A stretch of 64,000 bases of DNA, from assembly GCA_026936325.1 (NCBI GenBank), contig JAPTHN010000109.1:62001-126000 (forward strand). Direction: 5' to 3'. Shown here piece by piece: positions 51,307-63,835 of the stretch. The notes under the pieces are model-generated. The model did not search any database, was not told the origin of the DNA, and saw nothing but the letters and a program-made list of their open reading frames with translations. The position numbers and the translations under genes were made by a program. Position 1 is the stretch's first letter, and each line of letters starts with the position of its first letter. Source of the stretch: Platynereis dumerilii (taxonomy: Eukaryota > Annelida > Polychaeta > Phyllodocida > Nereididae).

Positions 51307-51584
51307 CCCAAGATTCTAGAGTCTTCAGAGCCATCCAGGTGGGTGGAACCTGTTCAGTGTGTCCCAAGGGCTCTCTCAAAAACCCTTGTCTTGAAGTAAG
51401 CCAAGTTGGGACTTCAAAGAACCAGAATGGGTTTAGAAAGCTTCACGTTTCTTGTTTCAGGGCATTCTTTAGGCCAGGTGACTATGTATGCCCTAGTCTT
51501 GCTGGGAATGCATTTTTTTAACGAAAAAAAGATTGAATTTCCTTCAGAATTGATGGCCATTGCCTGACTGATTTTGATTGATAC

Positions 51585-51685
51585 CTATACAGGGATGGGT
51601 AGTTTTCCTTAACATACAGTTCGGGCCGATAGCGATACTTTTGAAATTGATACCAGACTTGCTTCGATGCCAAAATCGATATTCC
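51585..51685. mobile_element. Weak hAT-type MITE relative
   Basis: The left end, CAGGGATGGGTAGTTTTCC, and GATAGCGATAC/GATACC words resemble the 26423-26562 element. The right end is not clear. Confidence 0.35.
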
Positions 51686-52020
51686 ACCAGGAAGAAAATT
51701 AAAGAACAGAATATCTTTTACAAAACAGTGACATGACAACATTAAGTCATGAAGTCATTAAATGTGCCATCGCAATATTTTTCTTTTTCAAAGTGAAAGA
51801 AGAAGCGTGTTATAATCAACCACAGGTGCTGGTGGTCGATGGTCATCGGACCCAGTTGGAGAGTTAATCTATGATGGATTACCTTTGCGCAATGTCTGAA
51901 AATTCTGAAGAATTATCATTTTGTGTACCTTTTGCTACTTCGATCCAGTATTTTAACAAGTGGTCCTTCGTTGTGCCAAACTTTGGTACCCCATCCTCAG
52001 TTCTATATACAGGTTATGAT

Positions 52021-52110
52021 ATTCTTTCTCGTCTCGCGTTTTTAAGTCCTGTCATAATCAGCCAATATAGTGCATAAATATAGGACTTAAAGACCAAATC
52101 ATCCGTCCAT
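52021..52110 (+). mobile_element. SINE family B, copy 4 (diverged fragment)
   Basis: Only the 3' half is recognisable: GTCATAATCAGCC, AGTGCATAAATATAGG and CAAATCATCCGTCCAT. It has no promoter. Confidence 0.5.
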
Positions 52111-53634
52111 CTAGTTATTTATTGCAGTGTAAGTACTTTACATAGATCCATGTTAAAACTGTACTAATGACATGCCAGTTCTCAGCATAAGATCATATAT
52201 TGCAACAACCATTGCAGGAATTGCTACAAATTGGCAATTGTAATTGGTGGCTGGGTTCAGACTCTTTAGCTTACTTTCTTCCTGCACAGTTCTAGCAACC
52301 ACTTTTTGTTATGAGTCAATCTATCATACGTCATTGGGCTTTTCTAAGCCATTCCTCAGCCATTATTACACAGCCAACTGATACTTCTAGCCCTGGTTAA
52401 TTATATTTCTCATATTTCTGGGCACGTGCTTTTTAGCACAGGTCAGACTGGGGTTTTTTGTCACATATCACTTAGGATAACCTGGATAAAGGAAGGTTTT
52501 TTCACTCATAAATCGACCATTGAAAGAACGTTACAGTTGTGTACATGCCGCTCATGCCAGCGAAAATGATCCAGAGATCAGGGGATCCAGGCTAAACACT
52601 GTAAAATTATAGCTGTGAAGATATGGTTGCCAGCATTAGTGATGGACATCATTTGCAAAAGTTCGCCAAGATATGATTGTCATTATTTTTTTGGGCTTTC
52701 AGTATGTATCGCAGTGCTCAAATTCATCCATATCCTCATTTTACCAAAAGTCCGAACTCCGAAACTTGTATTTTGCCATGCAAAACGGGGTCTCGCACCA
52801 TATGGGAATCCAAAATGGTGATGGTCTTGTTCATTTCTCAACACCTCATTCCTAAACTTGGCAATGAACTTACTTTATAAATGCGAGATGATATGTGACA
52901 GAGGAAGTATTATAAAAGAGTCGAAAACTATTAACATTTCACGGTGTCTTGCAGCAAAAATTCTGCTGGACTTTACAAAATTCCAGTAAAATTGTACAAT
53001 TCAAGCCAGTAAGATGCAGGAGTACAGGAGGTCCAGGCAGGCACAAAGGACAGCTGGGAGCCCAGCTGGATCATGCAGCTGACTCACAACCTTGTACCTC
53101 TAGTCCCAGCTGTTTCTTATCCTGCACTTATAAAGGGATGAATAATGACTTTCTCAAGGTACTGAACTGCTCAGCATAGTCAAGAGTTAAGACTAACAGT
53201 CAAAGACTATTAGACAGTGCAGACTTGGTGCAGAGGGAGTGAACTTGACCCTCAACCTCTCAAATACCATTTTAACCCAAACTGTTGACCTTGCAAGTTT
53301 GCAGGTAAATAGAAAGAAAAATCTGAAGAAAAATCTGAAGAAAAAGCACAGCACACCAGTCACATTGTCCTATTTGTTTTTATTTGAGGAATCCATTGCT
53401 CTAGTTCCAGAATAATGATGATTGTGGAATGTAACAGTTGGAACAAAGCGAAGTGTCTGCACTTGATTATGTTCTTTTATATTGTAAAACAAATTGAGCT
53501 AACCTGTGTATGTCGTTTGCTACAGCTCTATGATGATCTGGTTTCCAGGAGAAATCATTAATTTATTGACTCAAAAGTCAAAACATTACAATCATTATCG
53601 ATGCCATTGAAATATGAATAACATCAGTATGAAC

Positions 53635-53785
53635 CGTTTACTCCAGTCCAAAACCGATACTGGTTTTTTGGCGGTAAATCTGCACCGATTCTAGTTTTTG
53701 GGTGTTTTCTGCACCGATACAGCTTTTTGGGTGTTATCCACACCAATAATACTGATACTCATCATTGGGTTGGTGCATCTCTAAC
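53635..53785. mobile_element. Weak hAT-type MITE relative
   Basis: The right end, GGTTGGTGCATCTCTA, matches the 26423-26562 terminus with few changes. The interior has CACCGAT words repeated with TTTTTGGGTGTT. The left terminus was not found. Confidence 0.45.
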
Positions 53786-56279
53786 AGAATTCTTTGTACT
53801 ATCATTATTATCGTGAAAGATTAAGTATTTGCTTCTCGCATACTGTAATTGATTTTGAAGCTTTTTTTCTGAGAGAAACGTGCCAGGAATGCTTTGGACA
53901 CACAAGAGCTTAACAAGCAACACAAAGCATGTGAGGAAATAAAGCAAGGCATAATCAGAGACATTTATGAGTTTTGCATGGCTTGTTATCGGTCCAAACA
54001 CTGCAGTCATGCAGTCCATTGAAGCAGCCCATGCTGTGATAAGGCCAAGGGGCCCAAGGGCACTAAAAGGGTTTACTGATAACTAGAAAGCCTTTGAGTG
54101 AGTGTGATGCAGGCATACTTCCATGATACCGCAGTTCTTTGGAGGCAATTGTGATCATACTTCAACATTTTCCTGGTAGGCTATACCTTTAACTGTTGGC
54201 ATACCTGGAAAAAGTAGGGAATTCGGGCATGTCATTGCCTGAAAATCTCTCATAATCTCACTTAGAAATTTTTGAAGAACAGTTCAAATATAATTTTATC
54301 TGACTTGGAAGTTGTCGCTTGATTCGCCAAATTTGGAAAGTTTGTCGTATTAATCAAATAGCCTGGAAAATCACCTTTTTTTCTAGCCCTAACTGTTCAA
54401 TTGCTCAATTGTTATAGATGAGAACAGAATTCAGTCGAATTCGGAAGACAATTTGAATTGCAATAGTACCTGACATCTTCACAAATCAACAAAATATTTA
54501 GGCACAGAATCCGGAGGGACAGATATAAATCAAAGTGATCCTAAATGAAATTGAAAATTGGATATCCATTATAGATAACCTGAATTTAAACAAAAATGTC
54601 TACTTTTGATGTTCACTTAGAATCCTTAGTTCTTCTGCAATTGTTTACTATTTGCTCGTACTACTTGGCCAGGTAACCCCATCAAAGAGAGGTCCAATGG
54701 CAGCATTCACCCAGTTTGAAACATTGTTTCTGGGTTGCAATGTTTGACATTTGTCCCATTTGTTTCCAACACAACTCCTCCTTGGCTGTCACTGAACTTG
54801 TCAGGTCGACTTAGAGTTTTCCAGGTGTCCAAATGTTTACAAAACACCTGTCTGTAGTTGACACCTTTTTATTTCTCAACATTTTATATGTGGTGGCCTC
54901 ACAAAACTAAATTTATCTTGCGAACAAACGCCTTGCTGTACTTTCTTATGATTGACATCACAAGAGACTACAAGTAGTCTCCTGAGTATTTGCTCTACAT
55001 AAGACTATGCAGTCAAGCTGGTTTAAGGTTTTTATATGAAGTTTTTATTCTGCAAATTTGACAGGAACTCTTTGAGAAAACACACAAGTTCATTGTACTT
55101 TGTGCTTCTAGTCTGTGGAATCTGCAGGTTTTTTGTCCTCTGGGTCTATGGAATCCTCTGAGCATGTTAAGATGAGACTTGATTACTTATAGTATATAAA
55201 AGAGTCAAGAAATCATCAGATGTCCATCAATGTCAGAAGAATAAATGAATGCAATAAATCAAACGTGAAAATGAAGAGTAAAGCTGAGGTCTGCCATGTT
55301 CAATTCATATCACTTATCTCCACCCTTCAGTCGAATTCTCTCTAGTCAAACTGACATATGCTGACAGCACTCACATACATCATGGACATGTGCATACATT
55401 GTGCACTATGCTGTGTGGTAGTGTATACATTATGTACAATTGTACATGGCTCTCTAAGTGGCTCTAACTGCCCCTGAGTCTGGATGGTATTTGATGTAAA
55501 GTATCATAATAATGATAACTGACTTTGCAGTTTGACTGCAACTTATACAATGTAAGTCAGTCACTCGAAATCCCCACATGAACCATGAAGTATGTATAAG
55601 AAGAGGACTCAACCCAATGGCTAACTTACTGACCAATGTGGATTTGCAGGTAAACATGGATAGATGCATTGAATGTCTGCAATGAATGCCTGCAATGACT
55701 GCTTTGGGCAGGTGATTGACATGCTTGCAAACTATTGAAGAGAATGTCCTGCAGCTATGCAACGTGCATTGCACAAGGTGGTATGGGGGCTCACCACTAT
55801 TTCTGGACAAGCATCTTTTGATCTTGCATTTGACCTTGTGTTTGACCTTGGTGATGTTTGCACTTTGTGTAAGTGATGGTTGTGTCATCTGCATGTTATA
55901 AACATGCAATGACTGTTTCAGTTCAGAGATGCCAATTAAGCAATTAAGTAATTAGGAATAGTCATTTTTCAAATAAAATATTTATGTATTAAAATCAATT
56001 AAGAAATTTATTAACTATATTAAGAATGTTTAAAATTTGTCAAAATATATGTATTTATCTGTTAATATCAAAATATATAGACTAATGATCTACTGTGTAA
56101 CTGTAAAATATCATAAGTATTTAGTTGAGCATATAGCTAGCATTGACCTTTCACTTGAGTTAACTAGGGTCAATATGAATAGGTAAACATTGGCACTCTC
56201 TGCTTCAGGGCTGTTCTCACCTTCCTGCTTGAGCTTAGTAAGCAATTTTCTGGACACATATTCAAGGAAGTTGCAGGAT

Positions 56280-56910
56280 CATGCTGAGGTGAGTCATTTT
56301 GAATGACTCACATCACGTGCACCTGACAACGAAGCTGATTGGCTTATAAAAGATCACATGACTCAAAATTCTGGCCAAGATTGTTGGAGTGGTTTTGCCT
56401 CAGCAGGAGGAAAGGCAGTTTGGGCCCGCAAGGGCCCAGCTCCGGCAGCTCTTGCAAAAGGCTGCCGTTATCCTCGTCCTAACCTTGATCCTTTTCCTTC
56501 CCTTTCCTCTGCTCCTTGCTCTCCTCTCCTGTTTCCCTTATCTCCTTCACCCCAGTGCTATCTGATCTCTAAATTATTCTGAGTTAGGTTCCAGTCTTAG
56601 TTCTGGATTGACATTCATTTTATTCCCATTTTACATCTATGATTATTGAGCCTGAAGTAGGAGAAGTGGATCTCACCTCTTAGGTGAGATCCAGTTCTGC
56701 TAGACTGAAACCTCCGAATTGGAGCTGTATATATATTGATATCAAAATTATGTAACTGTGAAATTATATCTATAAAATAAATCATTATATTTTGGGTAAC
56801 TGCATATCCTGGTTTGTCTTGCTATGACTTGAATTGGAATATTGATGAGCAAGGTGAGTGCAGGTTTTAAAGTTCTCAGGTGCCTCTCTTGCCTTGCGAC
56901 TCTTATTGGT
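56280..56910 (+). promoter_or_regulatory. Possible LTR-like promoter region, fossil
   Basis: In order there is a 23-bp palindrome with inverted AP-1 sites TGAGTCA (56290-56296) and TGACTCA (56304-56310), an E-box CACGTG (56314-56319), ATTGG (reverse CCAAT, near 56338), TATAAAAG (56345-56352), a hairpin (56668-56692), AATAAA (56776-56781), and a TGGTGGAGAC that could be a primer-binding site near 56907. This order suits a retroelement LTR, and a gag-like frame lies 1.7 kb downstream. No second LTR copy was found in the window, so it is tentative. A host promoter is the alternative. Confidence 0.35.
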
Positions 56911-58606
56911 GGAGACTAGTTGGTCTGAAGTTGGATGAGGATTGATTCATGGATACTTAGAGCTCCCATATGATTGAAAGGTGGTATCCCCACCCAAAAT
57001 CATGTTGGGGAGACATGGTGAATGATTCCTCTGCATTCTTGCTCCATCAATATATTCTTCCTTTTCTTGTTGTAGCAGGTCATTCCAGGGTTTAATGCAG
57101 CTTTTTTTTTTAGAACACCTTCAAAATTGTTAGATTTCTGCCTGTTGCAGATCTTTTCAGCTGCTCACCAGCAGCCACTTTTCACCCCCCCCCCCCCTCA
57201 GGCACACCCCAAACCCTTCCACCCTGCCAGGTGTAAGCTGCCCATTGGCTGCTGTGCAGGTAAGCAGCAACAGCAGCTGCATGTCCAGCTTAGGGTCTGC
57301 AGCACCTGACCTGGTCAGTTCGCTTCGGGGGTCCACTCATCAACAGCTCTAATCTTCAGCTCTGCAGCTCTCTTCATCTTTCTTCAACATCATCTCATGC
57401 TGACTGGGCTGCAAAAACTTCAACTGATATTGGGGCATCTCTATCCTTCTGGCTGGGACCCACATCTTGACCACTGGACTCAACAAAACTCAGGTAGGGA
57501 GCAATTTACTTTATCAATTGGAGGCAGTCAATATTTTCTCTGGTATGCTGAAGTTAGTTGAGCTTATTTTTTACTTATCACTTTTTCTTGTTTACCACCA
57601 ACTGTACCTTAACGTTTCAGTTGAGTGCTAGGGTGTCTTCATTAATGATGATGAAGCTTAGCATAGTGCCTTCAATCTATTTTATGTAATACAATTTAAT
57701 AAACTATCACTAACTTTGCATGATTATATGTACTTCTTTCTATCAACTTTCTCAACTCTATTGTCATATCATGGCAATTTCTCTTATTTTCTATTCAATT
57801 GGTCATAAAATGACCACTTCCTCTCTGTGATTTTTCTGACATTAGCCACACTTTGCCACACTTTGCCACTTGCCACTTTGCCACTTGCCACTTTGCCATT
57901 TGCCACTTTGCCATTGCCACGTCCCATCCACTGCCACTTCGCCCCTTAGCCACATCCAGGGTCATTCTTTCCACTCGTTCCCAGGCCACACTTGTTACCA
58001 ATTGCTACATGTCAGAATTATCTCTCCCTTCTTCTCCCCTACCCTTTTCTTACAACTTTTTCACTCTTTTGCCTTAAATCATGTGCATGTAATTAACATT
58101 TTCATCTCACATTGCCAGTTTTCTTGAAGTATTGAAAATTATGTCGCACCACACACCCGTGATTGCCACTGGTCTCTATGTGCCAGATTATCAGCTAGTC
58201 AGGGAACGATTCAGAAAATGGAACTTTGTTTGATTTTGCAAAGTTATCTCATTTTGGTTTAACAAGTATGATTATATATGCATATAAGCTTGAATAGGTA
58301 GATTTACTTCTTCATTAAGACAGATCAGTTAATTGTACTGTCCTCTTTACTGTTCGTTCCATACTCTTTGCTGCTCTAAATGATACCTACGCCTTCACAT
58401 CTGTTTCTACCCACTGTTAAATATAATAGAAACCTTTTCATTCTGCTGAGTTGTTTGCAACCTTTTTGATTATACATAAACAATTCTGAAATTTGGTTCT
58501 AGTAAGTGTCAGATACCCCAGTTGTGTCTATTAGGATTCTAAATGCTCTACACAATGACTTTTAAAAGATAGCACAGGTCAGGTCATTTAGAGATTTTAA
58601 ATTTTA
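56911..58606. other. Stretch between LTR-like region and gag-like frame
   Basis: There is a poly-C run at about 57185-57197 and a minisatellite of TTGCCACT-type words near 57845-57925, which gives open frames in several phases. No protein motif was seen. Confidence 0.5.
57845..57925. repeat. TTGCCACT-type minisatellite
   Basis: Imperfect 8- and 15-bp repeats of CCACTTTGCCACTTG. It is open in three frames on both strands simply because of the repetition. Confidence 0.9.
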
Positions 58607-59287
58607 ATGTCTCAAAGCCTTGATCTGGATGCGGCTCATGGCCCCATCCGAGAGGGCCTTACCCTAATGGATGGGGCACCCCCACTGTTTACCGGCGAAA
58701 CCGACCACAGTCCAGAGGCGTGGTGGCGTAAATTCTTAGATTTTATATATCTTCAAAATATTAAAACAGATATAGAAGTCCTGCAGGCGTTCTGCCTGCG
58801 GACGGATGGTTGGGCCAGGGCTTGGGCCTCTACCCTTAAGCCCTTGCCCTTACCTCAGTTAGAAAAACTTTTTTTAGCCACATTTCCTAAGTATAAGTAC
58901 CCCTTGAACATCCTGCAGGCGGCCATTGACATGAAGTTTTCAGGTACAAATGTTTTCGCTCTGCACTGCGAAATCAAAACATTAATAGACCGTCTGCCTA
59001 CCTCATCAGACCAATTAAGCAGGTTATTCCTACTTAGAAACCTTTCTAACATGCTTGCCTTGGAGCTCCCATTCCTCCTGGACAAGAGCACAGAGGAGAT
59101 TCTATCTATTGCCCAGGCTATTCTAGATCATAGAGATTTGACCAAACATGCTTTAATTAGTCAGAAAGAAAATGGAGTCATGCAGGCCCTTACGGCAACC
59201 ACCTCCAAAAAAAGAAAGAGGAAACGTGTCTGTTTTGTCTGTCTAAAGCCTGGTCATCTGGCTGCCAAGTGCCGCGAGGCCAAATGA
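58607..59287 (+). mobile_element. Gag-like fossil of an LTR-type retroelement
   Basis: A 226-codon frame resembles Gag of Ty3-type LTR retroelements. An N-terminal GxTDHSPEAWWRKF region and a helical middle are followed by a basic KKRKRKR stretch and one CCHC zinc knuckle, CFVCLKPGHLAAKC, at about residues 209-222. The frame itself looks whole. No protease, reverse transcriptase or integrase was recognised after it, so the element as a whole is incomplete. The frame is richer in G and C than its surroundings. A host-retained gag gene is the alternative. Age cannot be judged without a second terminal repeat. Confidence 0.75.
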
Positions 59288-59722
59288 GAATATCTTCAAT
59301 TGTTTCCAGCAATGCCATTAAGCTGCGGCATTAATTCACCAACTGGGAACTGGGCTAACCATAGGGATACGTGTTTTGAGTGACAAGTTATGAAATTCTT
59401 ATAAACCTGTACTGCCTTGACCTGCGGTCATCATGAGTGCAGTGCAGAGCACTCAGCTGCTTCGCTCAGCATCTATTTTTGCCATCTCAAAATTTCTCCA
59501 TGTTCTGGCGTGTATGGAAATTCCCATGTCCTATGAACACCCTCCCCTCCTCTCTCTTCTTGACCTCTCCACGTGGCTACTTGCATCAGCAAAACAGACT
59601 AAGATTACTGACCAGCATATTCTTCTACCCCCCCCCCCTCTCTCTTCCGCATCTCTTCATGTAGCCTACACCTGGGTAATTACTGCGTTACCACAGGGCA
59701 ACCTACCTTCAGTCATAGTCAG
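59288..59722. other. Noncoding stretch after the gag-like frame
   Basis: There is a poly-C run at about 59628-59638. Two overlapping plus-strand open frames (75 and 110 codons from about 59433) lack known motifs. Confidence 0.45.
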
Positions 59723-59941
59723 CTGGCTGTGCCCATATGCCTTTAGCATAAGATTAATGGGTTAAGCAGCATTTCCATTCATTTAGTCAAGGGTAAAGAT
59801 GTAACATTTTACATTGAAATTCATATTTTTTCGGCAACATGTATTTTATCTTATATAAAAACTGTTGCACGTTCGAAAGCAGGTGAACCTAATTAAGCAT
59901 AATTTAGAAGGTCCAACTGCCCCTTGAAGTGCCTTTCTCTG
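59723..59941 (+). repeat. Dispersed direct repeat, copy 1
   Basis: It is shared with 61935-62669. Block one is CTGGCTGTGCCCATATGCC, then TTAGCATAA and TTAATGGGTT. Block two is TTTAGTCAAGGGTAAAGATG, then TTTTTTCGGCA, GTTCGAAAG and CCCCTTG. In this copy the two blocks are only about 9 bp apart. Confidence 0.75.
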
Positions 59942-61536
59942 TCTATCGATCCATTTATTACCTTTTTACCCTCGGCAATGTATATTGCCAAGGGTATTGT
60001 AGTTACTTTTGTGTATTGATGTCTGCCATATGGTCGTCCGCCTATGTGTATTGGGTATTATGCAAAGACTATGCTATGTGGGTTTGTTAAACTTAGCACG
60101 TAAATGAACCTTACAATCAAGTTGTGCCTTTTGATGGTCAAATTCACACAACAGTTAAGGATATATGTAAGGAACATAAAGAATTATTTTATTGTTTTTC
60201 ATAGATTTCATGACAATATAATGCTCTAAAAATGCCCAAGGATGTCAAAATTTCACCTTTTTGTCTCTGGAGTCATAAAAGTTCTATATTTCTCTTGTCT
60301 AAAACATCAACTGCGGTTTAAGTATTTGCATGGGGAATCATTACACGACAAAATATTTTATCATATTCCAAATATAGACCTTCCAGAGGGGTTTAAACTC
60401 TCAAAAATAAGAAAAATTCAAACTTTTTTCCGAGAAGTTGTCAGGAAATGATAAAATTCAGACCCCAGCATTTCAGTTATTACTATATAATGCCTTGATT
60501 CATAATTCTGCCCTTCCTGGTCGAATTTCTGGGTAAAAGCATGTGAAATGTAAAAATAAACCAAAAATAGATCAGCGGCTATTCGGAACAAGGGAGTCAA
60601 ACTTTGCTTTCATGGCAGTATGCCAAAACTGTGACATGTGCATTTAATTATAATTATTCTATCACAATATGAAATCTAACTGCTCAGTTTTGCCATTTAT
60701 GGGCGTATATTTCATCTGATAATAATGCTTAGAACTGAGAAATTATTATAAATATATATAAAAATTACTATTTTTATTTTTATTTTTTCTCATAAAGGAT
60801 AACTAGAAAATGATATAATTATCTCCATAAATTTGACTAATGATTACATCAGTGTTTAAAATATCCAGGATGTGCCTTTTTGGGGGTGTGAGTGGTCTGA
60901 GAAACCAAAACATTGTAAACTTGGAAAAAATATGGAAAAAATGTTTTATTTCAAATGAGGCAAGATTTAAAATCCTGGCAACTTGAAGAGTAAAATGTTT
61001 GAAACTTTGCAGGCAAATGTTTAAATGGTAATACTTTCTACACCTGACTTCAACTATATAACATAGTTTTGGCATATAAATAATTAAAATATTTACAAAT
61101 AATACTATTGTTTTGTTTTAGGGACTGGTCCCCGCATGTTTTGCATTGTCTTGAAATTAAAAGGATCATATATATGTTGTGTTGACCTGAACATAATATT
61201 TATAGGATTCTGGGCTATATGGGTGACTGGATATGCAGATGTTAGGATTACTGCAGATTCTATTTCTTCATTTGACATTCTTTGATTGCGTGACGCCGAG
61301 GGTTTGCTGCTGCGCAGCCTATGTTTAAACATATCAATAACTCACATCATGTTCTTTCTGTTATCAAATACATTTTGTGAATTATTTCACATCACAAACA
61401 GTTATGTAACTACAGTCCTAATATATTCCTAGAACTTCTTTTGGACCCCAATTAAATACCTTATTGCTTTATTTTTGAGTTTATCACCACAGGTGTTGTA
61501 AATAACCCCAGGTGTAGCACACAGGTCTCCAGGTGC
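59942..61536. other. AT-rich noncoding stretch
   Basis: No gene or named repeat is recognisable. Minus-strand open frames near 60803-61075 and 61105-61332 have no motif. Confidence 0.5.
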
Positions 61537-61630
61537 CCCTATGATTAGCCTCATTGCTGTGTCCTCGCCTGTCCTGTAAGGGCCTAGCAAGTGCATAAAT
61601 GCAGGACATAAATCCCCAACCATCCAATTC
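61537..61630 (+). mobile_element. SINE family B, copy 5 (fragment)
   Basis: It has CTCATTGCTGTGTCCTC, CCTAGCAAGTGCATAAATGC and CCCCAACCATCCA. These match the 3' half of the copy at 46571-46750. Confidence 0.65.
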
Positions 61631-61934
61631 ACTCTACAGGTGCCTCGCAAACTTGTATATATATATCCAGCCATTGCAACTATCAAATATTTTGAAATTT
61701 TCTTCAGTTATGCTAATAGCTGTAACTGCCTCTGGTCATTGCATTCATGGTATAAATCAATCCTTATTTCTTGGTTGCTTAATATATCCAGTCTTGGTTG
61801 TTGTAACTTTCAATCACATACCTGTTGGTAAGCTGGTCAAAGGTGCGCTTCTGGCTTGATTGGATGGAATAGAACAAAATATTCCTGGAAAAAATTAGTA
61901 CTGAAGGCCTAGCCATATAGTTATACATATGCAT

Positions 61935-62669
61935 CTGGCTGTGCCCATATGCCCTTAGCATAAGGTTAATGGGTTCAACAGGATCGGCTCAGCCCCGACT
62001 GCACATTCTGTCATAAAACTTCTGCAAGTACATGCAGATGTTTACACGTTTAAACAGTCATCTAATATTGCACATTGCGTAGTTTCAATATTTTTATGCC
62101 TTGAGACAAAATGCTAGACTCATTTTATTACATTAAACCTTTCATCTATACATTTTGCTAAACACTATTTTGAGTTGGTAATTTTCATTGTTTATCCAAG
62201 TTCCCATTACAGTTTATTCTACATTCCATTAACAATAAAATCAGGACTATTAGCTGAAGTTGGAGTTCATATAAATACCAATTCCTTCTCTTGTTAAATG
62301 TAATATTAATGCAATTCAAAACATAGCATTGTAACTGTGTGGTGTTTGCCACACAGTAACTATCAGGGCAGGGTAGTGCTTGAGAAACCAACTCATGATT
62401 CAACCATTTGCTTAATAGCTACAATGCCTTTGTTTAGCCTACTCATTCTAATAAGACCATATCCATTAATTTAGTCAAGGGTAAAGATGCGTCATTTTCG
62501 CATTGTAACAAAACTTTTTTCGGCAGCATAACAACCACCCTTGTTTTTCGACAAGGGTAACTTGTTTCATGATTTTATGTGTAATAAGTTATATTTGTTG
62601 CACTTTCGAAAGTTCTATGGACCTCATTAATCAGGTCCATAGACCCCTTGTACTTTCATTTCTCTTTTC
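61935..62669 (+). repeat. Dispersed direct repeat, copy 2, with extra middle
   Basis: It contains the same two blocks as 59723-59941, here separated by about 485 bp (61977-62461). Either this copy received an insertion or copy 1 lost a segment. A hairpin CTATGGACCT...AGGTCCATAG lies near 62610-62645. The repeat family is unknown. Confidence 0.7.
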
Positions 62670-63835
62670 AAAATTTATAGCAGATTGACTAAATGACAAT
62701 GTCTTGCCTTTATACAATTTTTGCACATCTGAAAATTCTTTATTTCACAGTCAGACCAACCGTAATTGTGTTTTATGCCTCTTGGCACCTTATTTGGCTA
62801 TATCGCAGACCAACTGTAAAAGTGATTTCCTTATACCGTTTTAATACCAAGTTGATCTCCTTCAGATTTCTTTTAACGCTTTTCATCCTTTTTCCACTAA
62901 AGCATATAAATCAACATGTATCCTTCTTCCCACATGTTACATACAGCTCCCATAATCTCTAGGTACTTCTAATTTATTCTTACCAGAAAAATTATAGTAA
63001 ATATAAGTATATGGCTAAATACGATAATTCCCATCACCTCAATACCTTTTACAATTTTTTTGATTGATGGTATATATTGGACATAAGTATTTATCAACAT
63101 ATTAAAACTTTTGCTACAATTAAATCAAAATTGATAGAAATCTAATCCCATATCAGCAGTTGTTTTTTTAAATAATGTACATGAATACAATGTATACTAG
63201 AGGTCCATTTTTCATCTGATTTGATTCGATTTTACACATTACAGAAATCCTTCTATAATTTTTAAATAACCAAACACATATCGGTTGCACTAGCTTTAAA
63301 GTAGTTCTGAATTATCTTTAGAACTCAAACATACACTTGCAAATAATCACATATGCAATTTTATTAATAATTTGTCATAATAGCTTGTCACTCAATTCAG
63401 ATGTATTTACAATCAACTGTCATTTACTTAAAGTTTTGTCATAATCACATTTCAATCCCTTTCAAATAATTTATCACCAAGTCTTACAGTATCCTGGAAT
63501 AGTCAACAGCTGAGTCTGCATTAATTGTTAAATGGTTATATGAATGTATTAATAGTACGCAATTTCATTTTGGGTAATGCCCCCCCCCCCTTGTCAGATG
63601 ACCACTTGTTCCTAACGCAGCATGATAATGGTTCTAGCAGACATACTAATTACTGCAGGCAGCTGTAGGGGTATATATTTTAATGTTGGCAGCTGCTTGC
63701 TCCTCTCTACAAAGCTCATTTGTAAATATGAAACATATGTATATATCGTAAATAATTTTGCGAGCATTAATTTTTTTTGAGTGAATCTATGTTGAATGGC
63801 CCATTTCTTTTTGTGTGAATCAAGATATTGTAAGG
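62670..63835. other. AT-rich noncoding stretch
   Basis: No gene is visible. There is a poly-C run at about 63580-63590. Confidence 0.5.

Larger units (their letters stand above)
51322..56279. other. Noncoding stretch with weak repeat copies
   Basis: Apart from the weak hAT-type and SINE copies listed separately, no gene is visible. A minus-strand open frame of 151 codons (55454-55909) has no recognisable domain. Small repeats include CTGAAGAAAAAT in tandem near 53318-53345. Confidence 0.5.

Noticed and set aside
52949-53179. Possible C-terminal cysteine-rich exon of the SBSPON-like gene
   Set aside because: The cysteine spacing does not match the family as I know it, and no phase-2 acceptor was identified.
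55454-55909. 151-codon minus-strand frame
   Set aside because: A few cysteines and hydrophobic stretches are present, but no family pattern. There is no start context or splice support.
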